Assembly: GCA_031216445.1 (NCBI GenBank)
Contig: CM062216.1
Span: 10,319,001-10,383,000, forward strand
Length of the DNA: 64,000 bases
Reading direction: 5' to 3'
DNA from: Lateolabrax maculatus
Lineage: Eukaryota; Chordata; Actinopteri; Acropomatiformes; Lateolabracidae
Position 1 is the first letter of the stretch, and each line of letters starts with the position of its first letter. Below, piece by piece: positions 38,181 through 51,179 of this stretch. The notes below the pieces were generated by a model that was not told the origin of the DNA, did not search any database, and saw nothing but the letters and a program-made list of their open reading frames with translations. The translations under genes were made by a program, and so were the position numbers.

Positions 38181-38730
38181 TTAAAGGGATAGTTCTGATT
38201 TTTTTTTTCTTCTGAAGTTGGTTGTATGAGGTAATTATCCATAGTCAGTGTGTTGACGGTCAGTGTGCCCTCAGTTTGGATTAGCCGGCAGCTGTACTGA
38301 CACGGCCCCTCAGTGATGAACGGCTGTGGACCGCAGCAAAATTGATTTTAACCACCTAAAAAAAAAAGGCCTCCCTAAAAATATTTGTTGAACCGTTGAA
38401 CTTCCGTATTCCTACACATACAACAACAGTTGAGAAAATGTAGTGCCAAAGGAAAGGGCTGTCTGATGGCAAGCAAAAGCAGTGAAAATATTCTAAATAT
38501 AGCGCATACTTGAACTGATATAGATTTTTTTTTAGGAATGCCTTTTAATTAGGTGGCTAAAAGATGTTTTGCTGCTGACCCCATCCACAGCCATTCAATG
38601 CTGAGCGTCCGTGTCGGTACAGCTGCCAGCTTCTCCAAACTGGGGGCGCGCTGACTGTCATCTACTGTAGGTAACACACTGACTATGGATAAGTACCTCG
38701 TACAATCCCACTCCAAACCAACCCCTTTAA
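38181..38730. mobile_element. Fold-back (long inverted repeat) miniature transposon with TTAA ends
   Basis: Starts TTAAAGGGATAGTT and ends ACCCCTTTAA. The left arm (about 38181-38336) and the reverse complement of the right arm (about 38583-38730) share TTATCCATAGTCAGTGTGTT, CAGTTTGGA and GGCAGCTGTACYGACACGG in the same order, so arms of about 150 bases can pair. TTAA at both edges fits a piggyBac-type target duplication. No transposase. Minus-strand open frame 38683-38874 is not a gene. Confidence 0.8.
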
Positions 38731-38888
38731 GAAATGTTCCATCCTTTTTCCATTACTTTCAATAGTTTGGTTTAGCGTGTGACTTGGGTTGGGGTGCAGG
38801 TTGACAAATTTGAAACCAACAATCCTCTTACAGAATAAGAATCCTTTGCATCCTTTATCATATCTTAACTGCATTTAATGCGCTACTG

Positions 38889-39405
38889 GAACCATAGACT
38901 GTATAAAAGAAGTGGACGTAGCCTCTGTGACGTCACCCCTGTTTAATTGTGATGGCCATTTTGAAGCCAGGAGTTCTGCGTTTTGGCAGTCGCCATCTTG
39001 ATTTTTTTGAGCCAGAAGTGACGTTAGTCTGACGAGAAGGTCGCGCTACCTCTATCCTGATTGGCGGTTGCTGCGGTAACGACTTGTCACTCACGCGGTA
39101 GCCCCGCCCTAAGGCATATGCTGCTTTATCGTCTAATTTCGTCTAAAGGTGACCATAATTTAAAAAATGAACAACCTGCTGTACTGAGGAAGACTTGAAA
39201 CTAGTGACTGAGACCATAAACTCATTAGGAAAATGTTTACTGAGGTAATAAATCAGGTGAGAAGTAGGGTCATTTTCTTTCATACAATCTGACTTCTTTT
39301 TGCAGGCAGTGGAGTTGCCCCCTGCTGGCCATTAAAGAGAATGCAGGTTTAAGGCACTTCTGCATTGGCCTCACTTTTCAGATCCGGAGGTTGCCGCTTG
39401 ACTGA
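38889..39405 (+). repeat. CATAGACTGTATAAA-type interspersed repeat
   Basis: Begins GAACCATAGACTGTATAAAA and GAAGTGGACGTAGCCTC, passes through CGCCATCTTG and GGCGGTTGCTGCGGTAACG segments, and ends near TCCGGAGGTTGCCGCTTG. I recall this as one of the commonest unclassified teleost repeats. No open frame. Only one full copy is in the window. Confidence 0.65.
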
Positions 39406-42400
39406 ACACACAAATATGATATAGTCTGCGTTGATAGTCATGTTGATGGTCAAGAACTCATGTTTCAGAAAATAAATCAATACTGGATATATCTTTATTT
39501 TCTGATACCCAGTTGTCATAGGTTTGTGTCTGGCCCATGCCTTGTATTTTGGGCTTCTGCCCTGGACTGTTCAAGCTAAACATTTCAGCTATGCCATGCA
39601 TTTCATTAATTGTTACTCTAGTTAATTGAACTGCTCCACTGTCAGGTAAAAAAAGTACATGGGACCTGATGTGACTGTCTTAAGTGTTGTAAAAGTAGGG
39701 CAAAGGCCTGAGGAGGCAAAGTGTTTCATTAGGGTTGTAAAGTTGGCACCTCGATTCAGAGCCGGTTCACTGATAAGGGCACACAAGCCTCCAGGAGGCT
39801 CAGCATTTAATTCTGCCACTTTCATAGCCACTCTGGGCACTAGTTGGTGTTGCAGCATACTGTATTTATGGCAGTGTGCATTCCTTAAGGTTCAGAATTA
39901 GCCCACAGCATATAAAAATAATAATCCCCAAACTTAACATCATTGTCAGCAACAGTAGGCTAATAGGTAATGGGCTAATGACCTGCTGCTTGAAAGGATC
40001 CAGTCAGCCATTTAAGTCTCCAGTTAAAAATGGTTGCTCTAGCTGTCATTGGCTAGAGGTTTGTAGGTTGAAATAGCTTGACTAGCAGTTCAGAAATTGC
40101 ATATAATAAGCAAGAAATATGATCAACAATGCAGAGAGACCACAAGAGGATGTTGACACCTTTTAAATTCCTGCTATACTGCCTATTAATTGTACCGTAG
40201 GGAGGAGGTCGGGGTAGATACGTGGGTCAACTAAACTCCAGACTTCAACACAAGAGACAGCTGCTCCTTTCCCGTTTACAACCGACAGTCAATGTTGTGT
40301 TTCTTAAAACCATGACTGCAGTATTTTGAGTTGGAGGACTTGTTGTTGCCATAGAATGAAAGATTAAAGCATCTATCTGTGATATGCATTTCCACTTTTT
40401 TGGCCCCAAACCACCTCGTCTGTCCAACTTTGGGTCCAGACATGTCAAAGCTTTGATGTAGTGCATAGAAATGCTTTTAAAGTTATAGATAGACATCCTG
40501 AATAGTTACTGCTCATACATTAATAAAATGCACACCGTGAGTGGCAGGTTCATAACCCATGCAGAGCAATGTCGTCGCGAAGAGTTCAGTTTCAGTATTT
40601 TTAGCCTTTCAGAATTTTGTTTCTTTTTGTTTTTGTTTTTGTAAAAATCTGTAATCTAGCCAAAACCAATTAGGCTATAGTAAATCTGTATCTAGTATTC
40701 CCACATAAAAATGGAAGCACTCTTCCGAGACACATGCCAGGACTGCAGAGTTAATTAATCCCTGCAATCAGAGGTCTGATGAAATACGAGCTGAATGTTG
40801 CTCCTCCCAAGACAACTGTTAACAAAGCTGTTCTGCTCTTATTAGTTCTGCAAAATGCTTATCAGACAGCTCCAAATCTAAGCCCAGCACGCCGTTTTCA
40901 ATCAAGTGTTGCTCTGAGGAATTAAACTTAAGTATGAATGTGACCAAAAGTATTCACCTCAGGGCTATTGGATTGTAGCCCTGTGGGAACTGCATTGATC
41001 AAGATAGAACATGCAGTATCTAAGTAACATCAGCATTATCTGTTGCTGCAAGGACCCGTAGCTCAACCTGGAGTCTTTAGCGTTGTTACAAAACCAAAAG
41101 TTGTTGGGAAATGTTCACTTTAACTTACATTGTTTTCATTGTTACAATGATTTAAGCAGATTTTGAAAAATGCAAAATGACTGAATTAAACTGAATTCTT
41201 TCTCCAAAACTTGGATTGTGGTATAATCTGATGTTAATTTAACATCAATTGCAATCATCATCTCTTATGCACAGAGAAAAATATAATAAGTTGAATAAAC
41301 CATGAAATGTGCCAATTTTGAGTTGTTGAGACGATTTGCTGTGAGAAGTGTGGGGCGTGTGTCACTCATGCTCACGGCGGTCATTAATTAAGTCTTCAGT
41401 GGTCCATTAGTGATGCGGCCTGTCAAAGGACAAAAAACAGTCTTCTTCCTCCTTATTGCAAAATTTTAATTGTCTTTATTGACATAAAATCAACATAAAA
41501 TCTTTAACTCTCTGCTCCTTCTCATGCACCAGGTGCCAAATATCACTAAGCATTGACTCATCATTTTAACAGAATGATGAAGCCAGAAATGTCTATAGAA
41601 ATGTCATCATACACATCTTGAATGAGTAACTTGTTGCTCAGGCAGCCAGTGTGCATTGCATATTACTTTGAAGGCAACACAAATCTCAACCAATTTGCAG
41701 AGAAGACAATGTTCCAAGTGCAGCCTGTTTGAAAGTTACCTTTCAAAAGCCGTCTGTGTTTTTTTTTTTCAGGTTTCGGCTGGTTTTGATAGAAATTTTG
41801 GCTTCAATCTCAGTTTTCTCACTGTATGTAGCAAAATCAGGCTGCTGTATTACTCACTCCACATAGCCTAGATTTCTCCATACAGATAAAATAGCAACAC
41901 TCAAATTAATTCAGACATAACATGACATCGAATCATAGATCAAAGTGTATAGACTTTAACTTTCAAAAGTGTTGTGAGTGTCTGATCTCTGGTTAAAGGA
42001 TTCAAGGTAATCTGCTACTCTCTGGACATTCATATAGAATGTGAAGACATAAAGGGTGATACAAAATAACATGCACTTAAAAGTAACTATCTCAATTACA
42101 AACACTTGACCATCTGGGTCTTCATAGGTTGAAAGGCAAATAACAGCATTTGTCAGCTGAAAAGTTTGGCAATTTAACACTTTGATATGAGTCTTCTAAG
42201 CACGATGAGCCAACTAGCCATGTTCAAAGAGACCAATCGCTGTGTCAATTGCAGGTGTATCGTTTAAAATCCTGCTAAATTATTTATTTGGCAACAGAAA
42301 AAGTCTTGAAAATCATGATGAAACTGCATCTTGACAATCAACTTCCCTAAACAGTAACATAAAGTTTGAAATCATTGTCAGAAATGGCATGATCATACAC

Positions 42401-44156
42401 AGGGGGAGCTGAAACCTGTATCCATTGTGACAAGGCCATGCCCAATAATAATCCAATAATCACCTATAATTTTCTTGATAAAAACCTGATATTTTATGAT
42501 AAATTTCTATGATATCTTATAAAACATTTTAACTATGTTTCCCCAATGTCTATAATGAACCTTTAAACTTGATAAATAAAGTTTTACTACCAGTCAGTTT
42601 TTACTGCATTGTCTTCGAGTTATGATCAGTTCTAGTGAGTTATATGTAAATTACAAAATGCAATTTTTTTTTTTTTTTTGCCCAAAAATGCAGAGGAGCC
42701 AGCCAAACAACCTCCTCCAAGAAGGTAGGTTTGTTGGCTGAGAGACACAATCCGGGGCAAAAAAAGGCCACATTTTGGCAGCTGGCCAGTAAGAAGACAC
42801 TGATTTATGGTATTTAAGTGAAGGAATCAAACTGAAACTGGGAAAAATAGGAGGACCAAAATAGGATTTTCAAAAGTGAACGTGGAAATAACACCCGCAC
42901 GGTGACTCTGTTTACTAGCACGTAAGCAGCCATGTCCAGGCAGCGACAGTTAGTGTAGCGTAATCTATACAACTCTTAATATGAACCAACTCTGTGGAAG
43001 TTCTTTCAATGGTGATTTAGTTTGTGTTCATGTTAATTTGTCTACACTCTTATACCAGCACTACCGCAGTTCTCTCCGGCCACAAAGCAGCTCAAGGTCT
43101 GTGTGTTTGCTGAAAGGCACCTTGATGGTACACTTTCACCACACACGTTTTACCGCTTGGGATTCATTGCCAATGCACAAAGCAAATAAAAAATATTGCT
43201 AAAGCAAATCGCTGCCAGTGGTGCATATAAAAAAAGCCTTCCGTTTATAAATGTCTGTGCTCTTCTATCTCATTGAACAGCAATACAAATCTTAGTTGTA
43301 AATTACAGGTTCCCAGATGATCATAATGAAAGCTCCTGAAGACTATGTTTAGTATCGTGCTCTCATAAGGCCATGCTTTTCACATGTCAGCAAGCTATTA
43401 TTCTGAGTGTAATTAGGATAAAGGTGGATAGAGATATCAGCGTTGGGCGTGCATGCTGAGAGGCGACAATAAAGCTCAATGAGCAACATGACAGTGATAA
43501 TTGCTTCTTTTATCACTCTGCCACTGGAACATGTTTTGATATATTAAACCAAATTCTTACCCCTATTATTGTCATAGTGTGATTACGGGACCAACATGAG
43601 GAAATGCCAATGATTTACCTTAAAACAATGTTCAAATTAAACGTTCCCATTGTGTAATGCAGGAAAACTTTGGAAAGTAAAACCACTAGATTTCAAACCA
43701 TATCTTTTTTGTGGACATGTGCTCTCTGGTGTATTGGTATGTTGCACCTGTCGGGGTTTCTTCTTTTTTTCTTTCAACAGACCTTCATTGTTCATGACAT
43801 GAAGCACCTGGGGCTAAAGACAGGTATTTGTGTCCTGAGTACAATTCGACAAGGGAATAGTTTCTGAACTGCAATACTGAAGCAGACGAGAGTGGGTGTT
43901 TCATTTAATAGAACAGTTAGGTCTGTACAGAACAGCCTGAAATAAAACACTTGAGGGTATAGTGTTTTTTGATCTTGAGTGCAATGACACAACAAAATAT
44001 AATAAACACCATACAATGTAAAGTATTTATACAGTGTTGCAGTGTACTGTATATCAACAGTTATTGCACCAAAAAGTACCCTCACCTCAAAAATGTGGTA
44101 TTAAAATGGAGGTCAGCAAGGAATTTAAAGGTAATGTTGGTAATCATCATCACACA
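39406..44156. other. Non-coding stretch, no recognised gene
   Basis: Only chance open frames. A poly-T run occurs at about 42,664-42,680. No splice-flanked coding segment or RNA gene was recognised. Confidence 0.5.
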
Positions 44157-44290
44157 GTATACAATGTGCAGTATATATGTATATATGTACAAATGTGTAT
44201 ATATATACAAATGTATACACGTGTGTGTGTATATATATGTATATGTGTGTGTTTGTATATATGGATATATGTGTGTATATATATACATAG
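44157..44290 (+). repeat. Compound TA/TG microsatellite
   Basis: Alternating purine-pyrimidine tract of TATATG, TGTGTG and TATATA units over about 130 bases. It generates Tyr/Ile/Cys-rich and Thr/His-rich open frames on both strands that are not proteins. Confidence 0.9.
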
Positions 44291-44335
44291 CTAATTTGCA
44301 CTATACACAAAGTATAGCTGATGCACATAGTTTAA

Positions 44336-44562
44336 CAGGGCTCCAGACGGCGGCCAAAATGGTTGCATATGTGGACATTTTTTGTCAGTGTACAAGTTAA
44401 AATGTACACAGCCCTATTCTGTAAAGGAGGTGTTTTACTCTTATAACAGGGAGCTCTGATACAGTGGAAAGAGTAGAGGAGAAATGTAGAGCCAAATCAT
44501 GTGCTGGTGCAACCAGCTGAGAAAGTTGGTCGCACCAGTGGAAAAGTTAGTCTGGAGCACTG
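44336..44562. mobile_element. hAT-like miniature element
   Basis: The left end CAGGGCTCCAGAC (44336-44348) and the reverse complement of the right end, CAGTGCTCCAGAC (44550-44562), are 13-base inverted repeats with one mismatch. CAGNG ends are typical of hAT elements. Total length 227 bases, no coding capacity. An 8-base target duplication is not evident. Confidence 0.65.
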
Positions 44563-47081
44563 TTCGAAATGTGTCACTCTCTTTGGTTATATTGTGGCCA
44601 TTTTATTTCACAAACCAGTTCTCTATTTTGAGGTCTCACATGCACACAACATTGACTTGTTAGCCAGTTAATTAACCTAAAACTTAGTAACAAGGGTGGC
44701 GACTAAGACAAAGATCTGTCTTGAACAACAGCAGTAGTGATACGTTTCAGATACATTTGAACCAAGGACAAGTTCATACATCATGATAAAATATTCGGAA
44801 TGAAATAGCTTCTTAGATTATACATCTTTGTTTCAGTTCTTTACTACAGAGCCCCCCAAGGATCGCAATACATTTTGCATTCTCTCACAATAGTTTCCTT
44901 CTTCCATTCCTTCTGGGCCAAATGTTAATGATGTATGTATCTTTCAGGACGGCGGCTCACTTCACTGCAGTTTTTCACTCGGCGGCTCACGTTACTGCGT
45001 TATTTACTTTCACTAGTTACATAACTATGCCTATTGAGCAGTAGCACTTTATCAGCATTACATGCCCAGTTGAAAGTAAAATTCAATGTGCTGATCCATA
45101 CTGGAGCGTTGCTCTCGCCATGACCCTTGGGGGGGGGGGGGGCTCTATACTTTACTGTTTATCTGTTACTGGAAAATTAGACATTGAACAAATTAATTTT
45201 ATCTGACCTAAAAGTCCTGTGTTATGAGCATTAACTCTTCATGTCTCTACTGCTCATGTCAGCTCTTCTCAATAATGCAGCCATTTTGAGATCCTACTTG
45301 TTGCTCTCAAACTAATATTAATCCTTTCCAGCAAATGTGGATGTTATTGAGTTCGCTTGTCCTTAGCTCAGTCATAGATCCATTTATTCTGTCATTGATT
45401 TAACCGCTGACTCAGTTACTCAATCATTTTGGCAGGAACCTGTCACACACAAGGTGCTTGGACCCTCATCCATCTAAGTATGGTACACATTTTAAATTAT
45501 TTTCATCCTGGAAGAGCTCATTTATTATCTCTATTTAGTTTGGGCATGGCATGACAACCATGACAAAATCAGTTTGTCCTGTAAATTAGCAGCCAGTGCT
45601 TTAGAGACAACAACAGTTTAAGGGAGTTTAAGTTCTACAAATAATAATCAAGCACCTATTTGTCCAGAAACAGAAAGAGATCAACATTTAAATTCAGCCA
45701 TAGCTTTAAGGTTAAAAAGGAGCAGGAAAAAACAAGTTAAATTAGGACATACTTAAATTGTTTTCCTGAGAACTTTTTCAAAAGCATCTGAAGGATTTGA
45801 ATGTTTATTTTCACTCAGTATAGCCTTTTCCTTTAGTTATCTTCATCAAATATGTATACATATACTCACTTATGAAATTTAAAGCCTGCCACATTGCTGT
45901 TCATTCTGTCTTGTCATTTTCTTGCCACTGGCAGCGTGAGGCCTCAGTAGGGGAGAAGAATCAAATCCAGCAGTCCTACCTACGCTTCTAGAGGGATGAA
46001 AATCAGACACTAAAGGCTCCATCAAATGCTTATCCTGTTTATTCAATAATCATCCATGTACACCAAAATGTGTTGAAGTGTTCTTGGTTCAAATTAAGCT
46101 TCCTATACCTTATGGTATTCCAAGCATTTTTGTAAGTGCTCAACCATTCATTTACACTAATATATGTAGAAGAGCATAATTGTGTTTTCAGACCTGGCTT
46201 GTTTGGAGAAGTTGTTCTGAAACTGGTAGCATTTCCCCCCCAAGTGAAGGCTACAGCTGTCAAGGTGAGACAGGAGCAGCAAAGTCAGAGTATCAATACA
46301 GAAAGTTCATAACTAGTGGACCATGAAATTCAGTCCAAATATTTCTCCCCCGCAGTATGACCTGTAACCACTTTGGTGAACCCTTAACTTTTCATATACT
46401 GTAGCTCCATCGTTTAATGCTATATGTCAATACTTTGTTTGTGACCAAATACCTGCAAAATTAAACATATTCCCATCAGCTTCAGATGTACTTTGTGTTG
46501 ATTCGCAAATGCTTGCATTGTAAGCATTTGCACTTGCTTCAGTATTCCGGCTTCGTGGGTGCCGTTTGGTCTCTGCCCAGGTTAATATCCCAGTGTCACT
46601 TTTTTCTCAGTTGTATTTAACATTGTCAGATTGTTATTATTCCCAGGTTACAGTTTCGGTCCGAGCAGCTGCACATTTACTTGGGGATGATTGTGCCTCA
46701 AAATATAAATAGTCAATCGGAGTGAAAATGTCTTGGTTCTGGGGCTATAACTGAGGAGTGTATCTTCAAATCCAAAAAAAATGAAATGTCATATCTAAAA
46801 TAAATAAATAACTAAATAAAATATATATAGACAGGGTCCAGATGAACAAAGTATATGACATTAGTCAATTTAGAAATCTTTTTAGCATTAATTATATTGA
46901 AAATGATAAATTATCAGATGAAGTAGGCGTAAAATACAGTACATAATTAGTGGACAGTGTGTTGTCAGTGAGTGAGCTTTGACCATATAAATACTATTAA
47001 TGATACTTGAATTTGAACTTTGAGTGTGGCAACAGTGAAATTCTCAAAATATCAAGGAAAGACATTACTGTTTTATTTTGT
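44563..47081. other. Non-coding stretch, no recognised gene
   Basis: Includes an imperfect tandem pair of a roughly 40-base CGGCGGCTCAC segment (about 44,952-45,010) and a 14-base G run (45129-45142). No gene recognised. Confidence 0.5.
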
Positions 47082-48872
47082 ATAAGCTTCGTCCTCTAAG
47101 AGCTGTCGCTAGTGGGTTTATTCCTCGAAGATTTTTCTTTCCCGCCACTGTACACTGTACAGTCGCCTCTCTCAGGTCCTCATTTACAGTGTATAACACC
47201 GTCAGGACCTGAGCCCTGCTCCCAAATTTTCTTCAAGCTCAGCCGCTCTGATGCTTTCTGCTTATGCCCCGCCTGGATGTAGCCAGTTTGGCTACATCCT
47301 TTGCGTTCTCTCTCAATACTTTCGACTAAGTCTCTCAAGAAGACGAGATAGACAACATCATCTTCATCAGCGACCTCCTAGACACCCCGGAAGAGGACCC
47401 TGACGGCGGCCGCAAGTAAGAATACTCGGCTCCCTCCATCCCAGTCTAGATGGAGCCCGCCTCTCTGACCATTCCCATCAGTGTTACACGACCTAATCCT
47501 TATGGCCTCCTCGCAGGAGAAAGCTGCATTCTTACAGTCTTAAAGTCTTACAGCATCGGCAAACACTGGTTTTCAACATAAACTGGCAGAAGAGCTCTCC
47601 GCTCCCCACCAAGTTGTTCATTTACCTGGGTGTGGACATGAACTCCGCCACCATGAGAGCAAAGCCGTTCCCAGCCAGGCTGGATGCGCTAACCTCTCTG
47701 CTGTCACTCATTGTCCCCCACAGAGTGGTGACAGTGCTGTCAGTGATGCGTCTACTTGGCTTGAAGTCCGCAAGTCATGTGAGGAGAATCCTGATGTGGT
47801 TCAGCTGTCTGCCAGAGACGAATGCTGACCATCCCTCGCACACTGTAGTCTTCCCTCGGTAGAGTGATGCTGCTGACAAACACAGCTGACAAACTCAGCC
47901 TGCCTCACACCTGCTGTCCATCAGAGCAGCGTACATCCCGGGGGTAAAGAACTGCTCGGCAGACTTGATGTCTTGCAAGGGTTCCTGCCACAACGAGTGG
48001 AAACTGAGTCCCACGCTCGTTCAGACTTTCTGGGACTGATTCTGGAAGACAAAGTAGATCTCATGAGATCATGCGCACTGGGATGACCTTTATGTATTTC
48101 CCCCAGTTCCCCTGACCCTTAGCCTCTTAGCCCGCATTGAAGAGGAGAATGTAGTCTTGGTTCCTGGCCATGGATCCAGCTACTAGTGAGGAAATCGTAG
48201 CAGCTCCCATTGTGCAGAGACCTCCACCTCCTGATGATAGGCAAAGGGCTGTGGGCCTGGCCGCTGAATTGGAGCAGTTGGAGAGGTTAGGACTGCCCCC
48301 TGCAGTGGTGCACACTATTTAGTGCTGGTGTGTGGAGATGATCGGATCCCATGTTGTGTCCTCTTCCTCTTGTGTTAACCTACCTTCAGTTGTTGGTAGA
48401 TGATGATTTGGCTCCATCTACGATTAAAACATATGCAGTAGCCATTTCACAAAGGCTATGGAGAGAGATTGGTTTTTGGTGCATTCCTTGGTAAAGCGCT
48501 TTTTAAAGGCAATCAGATGGCAGAAATCACACCCAAATGGGAATCACCTCTGGAGCACTGTTTAATCCCCGCACAGCAAACATCTATACAAAATAGAACG
48601 TTAATTACGTTTCGTAACTCCAGATTCTGTTATAGTGTATAGAGTATAGGCGTAACCCTCTAAGCCTTGGGGCCCCTGCTCCACTGGCATTATACTGGCA
48701 AATACTGGCTTTTGGGAGCAGCGCTCAAGTCCCAGCGGTTTTACATACTGTAAATGAAGACCTGAGAGAGGCAACTGTACAGTGTACAGTGGTAGGAAAA
48801 AAATATTTGACTGTGAAAGGGATAACCCCTACTGACAGCTCTTAGTCTATACTCATAGAAGCTGGAGTTACG
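47082..48872 (+). mobile_element. DIRS-type (tyrosine recombinase) retroelement remnant
   Basis: Outer parts form inverted repeats: left arm (about 47082-47235) and the reverse complement of 48708-48866 share GCTGTC, CCACTGTACACTGTACAG and CCTCTCTCAGGTC. Inside, on the plus strand, are an acidic gag-tail-like segment (about 47,340-47,415) and an RT/RNase H segment with FIYLGVDMNSATM and RLDALTSLLS (47614-47862). Degraded RNase H follows. Last comes LTYLQLLVDDDLAPSTIKTY with KTYAVAIS (about 48,380-48,460), matching the N-terminal domain of DIRS tyrosine recombinases. The region 48618-48662 is itself inversely related to 48838-48872, recalling the internal complementary region of DIRS elements. 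Stops and deletions, including loss of the RT active-site box, show it is dead. Confidence 0.8.
47440..48560 (+). pseudogene. Decayed DIRS pol: RT/RNase H then recombinase N-terminus
   Basis: Frames interrupted by stops carry an RT thumb/RNase H entry segment (LGVDMNSATM type), a MRLLGLKSASH segment, an RNase H C-terminal-like stretch, LERLGLPPAVVHTI and LTYLQLLVDDDLAPSTIKTY. The family order RT, RNase H, tyrosine recombinase is kept. The catalytic RHRY part of the recombinase is not visible, so the fragment ends before it. Confidence 0.7.
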
Positions 48873-51139
48873 ATATGTATCTAATGTTACATTAAGTACA
48901 TTCCAGTGGGGTTAGAAATTGCATGTTATTTAAGTCTACACGTGATTATTAAACATGTGTTGCTGAAAAATAATTATAAACCAATTTGTCTGTATTCACT
49001 TTTGCAGGTTTCTCCAGTTTCAGAGCTCAGAGAATTTTGTTTGCACAATTTTTTCCTCTTCAAATTACTTCACATAGTAACCCCTGTGGTCTGTTTATTC
49101 TTTCTAAATTATAAGGAATAAAAGTCATAGGTTAAGACGTTTATTGAGTCTGAAAGCTGCGTGAGTCACGATTACTGGTCTGACATGATAAACTAGCAGA
49201 GCTGATTGAGGGGGATGACCTTCACAAATGCTTATCCAGGGCTGGTGCTCAGGGCAACCTAATATTGGCATTGGATTATTCCTACATTCCTAATTAGTGC
49301 ACTTGGGCTTTGGATCAAGCAACCTCCATCAAGGAGCATCCATGCAATTATATTTATCACAAATCTAAATCTAATCAGGCTGGTAGACAAAAAGGTTGTT
49401 TGTTAAGAAAGGATTTGGAAATGGTATTGATCTTCCTGTTGAAAATCTTGCCAGCAGGGTGAGTGCTGTCCATGTTATTGAAACATAATTCAGTTTCTGA
49501 TCTTTCCATATTTCCCTCTTTATTTTTTAAAATCGCATAGTCCCAAATTTTGTCCACTGCTCCATATTAGAGCAACTTCAATTTCCTTGAGAGAGTGTAC
49601 AGCTCTCAGTGCTTTCCTCTAGGGCACTGAGAGTGCTATAGCGAAGTGGTGGTAAGACTGGCCAGAATTGCACAATGAGTTCAAGCTGAAAACTGAGAGT
49701 TCTCCCAGACCTCAAGGAACTGCAAGGGTGAGAGATCAGTAACCAGTTAAGATATCGATAAAAGTATTGAGTATCATTCCTGAAAGAGGATTTACTCCAA
49801 TAAAAGCTAATGCTTGCCACATATACAGGCAGTTTACATCATCCTGTACTTTCAGTGAGTTGGAGTTGGCTGAATGTGACAGGATCTTTCCTGTGGATAA
49901 GAAGTCTAATGAGAGAGACTTAACTCATATAGTGAACAGAGCAGAATTACATATACTTGACCTTGTGAGGCCATTCTAATGAGGGAAACCTTTGAAGAAG
50001 TAGACCAGCACTCCAGTATTTGATTAAACTTAATGATTTCCTGTAATATGCTTAAAGGTTGAGCAATAACCTGTTTGATCAATGGGATATCTTACTTTTC
50101 ACCTTTTTCACGGTGACTGGGAAAACATATTGAATCTACTTTAAAAAGGATGAATACAAAAGCTAAAGTGGATGATATTGATGGTAAATGACTCAACTTG
50201 TTTGCCAAGTCACATGAGTTATTAAGAATTAAAAAATTAAATTGCCGCAATTAAGCCAAACCTACAGTAAATTCGTCAGCTCTCTGCAAATTACTTCCCT
50301 TAAGCATATTTTGAAATGGGATTGCTGCTATCCTGCAGAGTTTACATTTGACAAGGAAATTGTCAATAATGCTACTACTCATAGATCTTTGGCTGCATAT
50401 GACAGAATAAATGTGGTATATTGGTTTCTTTTTTTAGACTCATTTTCATTTGACCAGTTTTCTCACTTGGTTAAACCTCTGTTGACAGATAACCCTCTGC
50501 ATCCTAAGAGGAGCAGTGTTGTATGGGATCTGTGCTACACTTTTCTGAACTGGTGTGCCTTTGATCAATGTTTGTCAGATTGACGGAGTTAACAGTAGCC
50601 TGGAGTGTGCACCTGCGACCTAGCCGCAGAAATTATTCTTTGTCGCTGTTCATTAAGCCAGAACTGTTTAAACCAGCAGAACTTGTTTTGTGCGACTGCT
50701 CAGCGTACGGGCTCCCCAACTTATCGTTTCGTTCATGCATTTAGCCTGTCGGCCACAGTTCGCATAACACACAGGAACATGACATTAAAATTACATTCAC
50801 ACTGACTCTAATAAATTCAAATGAGAGGTGTGAATTACACAGGAAGCTTCCAAAATCTTTATTTTTAAATGACATTTAGGTACTTTCATGGTCTCCCACT
50901 GTTTTGGGTGAGATCTTTCACCTTTCTTTCTCGCTTGCTTCCTTCCTTCCTTCCTTCCTTGGGTATTAGGCCTACTCCTGCCATACCTTTGGACCAACCC
51001 ATCCTCATACAGAAAATGACAGAATTTGTCAATTTCCAATCATTCCCCATGAGTGGGTTCAGTGCTCTGTACAGGACCGGACCAACACGTCCACTTAAAG
51101 GACAGAATAGGTAATTTGCCAGTGACTTCCAAAAACACA
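48873..51139. other. Unexplained stretch with long but unrecognised open frames
   Basis: Open frames at 49767-49979 and 50242-50583 (plus) sit close together and have a fairly ordinary amino-acid mix (the second is 113 residues with many aromatic residues), but neither matches a domain I know. They could be remnants of a transposon or chance. A CCTT tetranucleotide repeat occurs at about 50,937-50,960. Confidence 0.4.
50937..50960 (+). repeat. (CCTT)n microsatellite
   Basis: About five CCTT units preceded by a degenerate CTTT/CTCG stretch. Produces Lys/Arg-rich minus-strand frames that are not genes. Confidence 0.85.
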
Positions 51140-51179
51140 TATATGACCAGTGTACCGGACATTTGTTGTAATGCTTAAT

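Noticed and set aside
43969..44400. 143-codon frame rich in Tyr, Ile and Cys
   Set aside because: Produced by the TA/TG microsatellite at 44157-44290.
50797..51140. Lys/Arg-rich minus-strand frames resembling a basic nuclear protein
   Set aside because: Translation of the CCTT tetranucleotide repeat and its degenerate flank.
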